Assembly (NCBI GenBank): GCA_025362535.1
Contig: JANYGE010000132.1
Coordinates: 1 to 8,364 of the forward strand
Direction of reading: 5' to 3'
Length of the DNA stretch: 8,364 nt
From: Hyphomicrobiales bacterium
Lineage (GTDB): Bacteria > Pseudomonadota > Alphaproteobacteria > Rhizobiales > Aestuariivirgaceae
The notes under the pieces were generated by a model that saw only the letters and a list, made by a program, of their open reading frames with translations, was not told the DNA's origin and did no database searches. The position numbers and the translations under genes are program-made. Positions 6,364-8,364 of the stretch are shown here, piece after piece; position 1 is the first letter of the stretch; each line of letters starts with the position of its first letter.

Positions 6364-7746
6364 TTAGGCGCTCTCATCTTCTTTAGAAGTGAGACCTAAC
6401 ATTTTGATTTTCCGATGTAAAGCCGAACGCTCCATGCCTATAAATGTTGAAGTTCGAGAAATATTTCCACCAAACCGCGAGAGCTGCGCCGCCACATAAT
6501 CACGCTCGAAGGCCTCGCGCGCTTCACGAAGCGGCATCGTGAGCAAATGTTCATTACCAAATCCATGCGAGGTATTTTCCGCGAGAATTTCAGCTGGCAT
6601 CATATCGGCAGTAATTTCGTCTTGTGGATCACCAGAGGCTAGGATCAGCATGCGTTCCACATTATTGCGCAGCTCGCGCACATTGCCCGGCCAATTGCGT
6701 GTTTGCAAAACCGCTATTGCATCATTGGCAAAACGCCGTTGCGGTTGGCCAGAACCTACCGAAAATGATTTTGAGAAAAACTCAAGAAGTTCCGGAATAT
6801 CTTCACGCCGCTCATTGAGACCAGGCACACGCACAGGCACCACACCGAGCCGATGATACAGATCCTCACGAAATTTCTGTTCAGCAATCAACGTGGGTAA
6901 ATCACGCGAAGAGGACGTAATGATCCGCACATCCACCTTCACCTTCTTGGAACCACCTACACGTTGAAAAGTCTGCTCAAGCAAAACCCGCAGAACCTTG
7001 GCTTGGGTTTCCATCGGCATGTCAGAAATTTCATCAATGTAAAGCGTACCGCCATGCGCTTCTTCAAGCGCCCCAATCGAAGCCTGTCGATCTGGCCCCT
7101 GCTCCACGCCGAATAACTCTTCCTCCATACGTTCCGGCGCCATATTGGCCGCACTCAAGACAACGAAAGCCCCTTTATCACGTTGTGATAACTCATGCAG
7201 CGAACGTGCTGTCATTTCCTTGCCAGCCCCCATCGGACCCGTGATCAAAACACGGCTGTTGGTTGGCGCTATTTTTTTGAGAAGCTGACGCAACTGTCGC
7301 ATCGCCACTGAATTTCCAACGAGTTCCTGATTCAAACCCGCCCGTCCACGCAGGTCATCATTTTCGCGTTTGAGGCGCGAAGTTTCAAGCGCACGCCCCA
7401 CCACCAAAATCAACCGATCAGCATTAAATGGCTTTTCGATATATTCATAAGCCCCACGTTTGATAGCGGCCACGGCCGTTTCAATATTGCCATGCCCAGA
7501 GATGATCACAATTGGCAAGGTGGGATGCAGTTGCTTGATCTCCAGCAGCAGATCCAAGCCGTCAAGTCTTGACCCTTGCAACCAAATATCCAGAATAACC
7601 ATAGAGGGTTTGCGCAAAGCCACTTCCGACAAGGCCGCATCAGAATTATGCGCAAGGCGAGTTTCATAGCCTTCATCTTGCAGAATGCCAGCAATCAGCA
7701 TGCGAATGTCAGCTTCGTCATCAATAATCAGAATATCAGCAGACAT
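6364..7746 (-). CDS. ntrX: Nitrogen/redox response regulator NtrX
   Basis: This 460-residue regulator is the partner of the kinase NtrY encoded just upstream. The receiver domain (about 1-120) has the acidic pocket Asp9-Asp10, phosphoacceptor Asp53, Ser83 and Lys105. A long ATPase domain follows, with Walker A GPMGAGKE (170-177), Walker B TLYIDE (234-239), SSSRDL as sensor I and EDLYHRLGVVPVRVP near the arginine finger. A Fis-type helix-turn-helix lies at the C-terminus (about 424-457, GGNISRTSTFIGMERSALHRKI). The GAFTGA sigma-54 contact loop is missing: after ELFGVEQG comes PDRQASIGALEEAH. From memory this is common in alphaproteobacterial NtrX, so the protein may regulate sigma-70-type promoters instead. 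NtrYX relatives govern nitrogen, redox and cell-envelope responses. AGGA (7752-7755) gives a good ribosome-binding site, 5 bases before ATG; the gap to ntrY is 11 bp. Confidence 0.94.
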   Translation of the reverse strand: MSADILIIDDEADIRMLIAGILQDEGYETRLAHNSDAALSEVALRKPSMVILDIWLQGSRLDGLDLLLEIKQLHPTLPIVIISGHGNIETAVAAIKRGAYEYIEKPFNADRLILVVGRALETSRLKRENDDLRGRAGLNQELVGNSVAMRQLRQLLKKIAPTNSRVLITGPMGAGKEMTARSLHELSQRDKGAFVVLSAANMAPERMEEELFGVEQGPDRQASIGALEEAHGGTLYIDEISDMPMETQAKVLRVLLEQTFQRVGGSKKVKVDVRIITSSSRDLPTLIAEQKFREDLYHRLGVVPVRVPGLNERREDIPELLEFFSKSFSVGSGQPQRRFANDAIAVLQTRNWPGNVRELRNNVERMLILASGDPQDEITADMMPAEILAENTSHGFGNEHLLTMPLREAREAFERDYVAAQLSRFGGNISRTSTFIGMERSALHRKIKMLGLTSKEDESA

Positions 7747-7757
7747 AATTTTCCTGT

Positions 7758-8364
7758 TCAGTTTTCAAGAGTGGCGTGTTCATGCTGGGCTGCGAAGTAG
7801 AGGGTCACGCAAGCACCTTTGCCGGATGGCGCATCTTTGAGTTTTAAGCGTCCCTCATGCTCTTCCATAATGCGCTTCACAATGGCAAGGCCAAGGCCCG
7901 TGCCTTTTTCGCGGGTGGTCATATAAGGTTCTGCCAACCGATTGCGATTTTCCTGTGGAAGACCGATGCCATTGTCAGTCACGCGAATAAAGGGGTGATT
8001 TTGATCAATCCCTGTTTCAATTAAAATAACACCTTTCTCCGATGGCTCCTCGCGGGCCTCGACAGCTTCGCGCGCATTTTTAACCAGATTGGTAATAGCT
8101 TGCGTAATCAAGCGCCGATCAAACGGGAACACCAAGGCGTCAATATTTTCTTTGACCTTGATGTCAATGTCTCCCGACGAAACACGTTGCAACACCGTCG
8201 CTTCTTGGATCACAGACGAAAGCGAATTGGGTTCCGGCACGGCCTTAGGCATGCGGGCAAAAGACGAGAACTCATCCACAATCCGCCCAAGATCACCCAC
8301 CTGCCTGATAATCGTATCAGTGCATTGTTCGAAAACATCACGGTCGGTTGTGATCTGTTTTAGA
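7758..8364 (-). CDS. ntrY: Sensor histidine kinase NtrY, C-terminal part (5' end outside the window)
   Basis: The frame is open to the window edge; about 201 C-terminal residues are visible. The first visible part, KQITTDRDVFEQCTDTIIRQ then DEFSSFARMPK, is the second helix of the dimerisation/phosphoacceptor domain typical of NtrY. The catalytic ATPase domain follows with the N box ITNLVKNAREAVEA, G1 box VTDNGIGLP, the TTREKGTGLGLAIVKRIMEEH G2 region and a final beta strand ending VTLYF. The phosphoacceptor histidine, HAMP/PAS parts and transmembrane helices would lie beyond 8364. The kinase phosphorylates NtrX, encoded 11 bp downstream. The Met codon at 8298-8300 is internal and not a start. 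Confidence 0.95.
   Translation of the reverse strand, partial: LKQITTDRDVFEQCTDTIIRQVGDLGRIVDEFSSFARMPKAVPEPNSLSSVIQEATVLQRVSSGDIDIKVKENIDALVFPFDRRLITQAITNLVKNAREAVEAREEPSEKGVILIETGIDQNHPFIRVTDNGIGLPQENRNRLAEPYMTTREKGTGLGLAIVKRIMEEHEGRLKLKDAPSGKGACVTLYFAAQHEHATLEN

Noticed and set aside
7758..8300. A self-contained 180-residue kinase-like gene starting at 8300
   Set aside because: The frame stays open to the window edge with clear NtrY sequence upstream of that Met, so it is an internal codon of a truncated view of ntrY.
1..8364. tRNA, rRNA, CRISPR array, insertion sequence or phage genes
   Set aside because: Nearly all of the window is accounted for by protein genes. The gaps are under 100 bp, with no repeat-spacer pattern, transposase or tRNA-like fold seen.

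Overview
The window looks like a piece of an alphaproteobacterial chromosome of moderate GC. The strongest evidence is the minus-strand order ntrY (3' part), ntrX, hfq, hflX, an arrangement familiar in that class. The Hfq and HspQ proteins are also of alphaproteobacterial type. The order or genus cannot be fixed from the sequence alone.

Plus strand, 1-4221: a tightly packed run of four genes. It starts with an exported copper/topaquinone amine oxidase (42-2051). A YibF-like glutathione S-transferase follows after 4 bp (2056-2670), then a UbiH/UbiF-family FAD hydroxylase overlapping it by 4 bp (2667-3842). The run ends with the Lon adaptor/heat-shock protein HspQ (3892-4221; an alternative start lies at 3883). 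The hydroxylase and hspQ are joined by a 16-codon reading frame that shares one base with the hydroxylase stop and one base with an hspQ start codon. The spacing suggests one transcript with translational coupling.

Minus strand, 8364-4246: NtrY sensor kinase (C-terminal catalytic domain only, open at the window edge), NtrX response regulator, Hfq, HflX, and a small exported protein of unknown function. Hfq and HflX overlap by 4 bp (GTGA), and the unknown gene starts 1 bp after the hflX stop. The 75-97 bp between ntrX and hfq is the only gap on this strand large enough for an internal promoter. The two gene runs converge at about 4222-4245, around a small palindrome.

The most unusual signal is at the left edge. 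A palindromic repeat of about 96 bp (arms 1-23 and 74-96) overlaps the 5' end of the amine oxidase gene. Its right arm is translated as WVPVFAG, part of the hydrophobic core of the signal peptide. The ribosome-binding site and both candidate start codons lie in the loop. A dispersed intergenic repeat therefore appears to have supplied the export signal and translation start of this enzyme. No wholly new multi-gene system is evident; the rest is mostly recognisable core and accessory genes.
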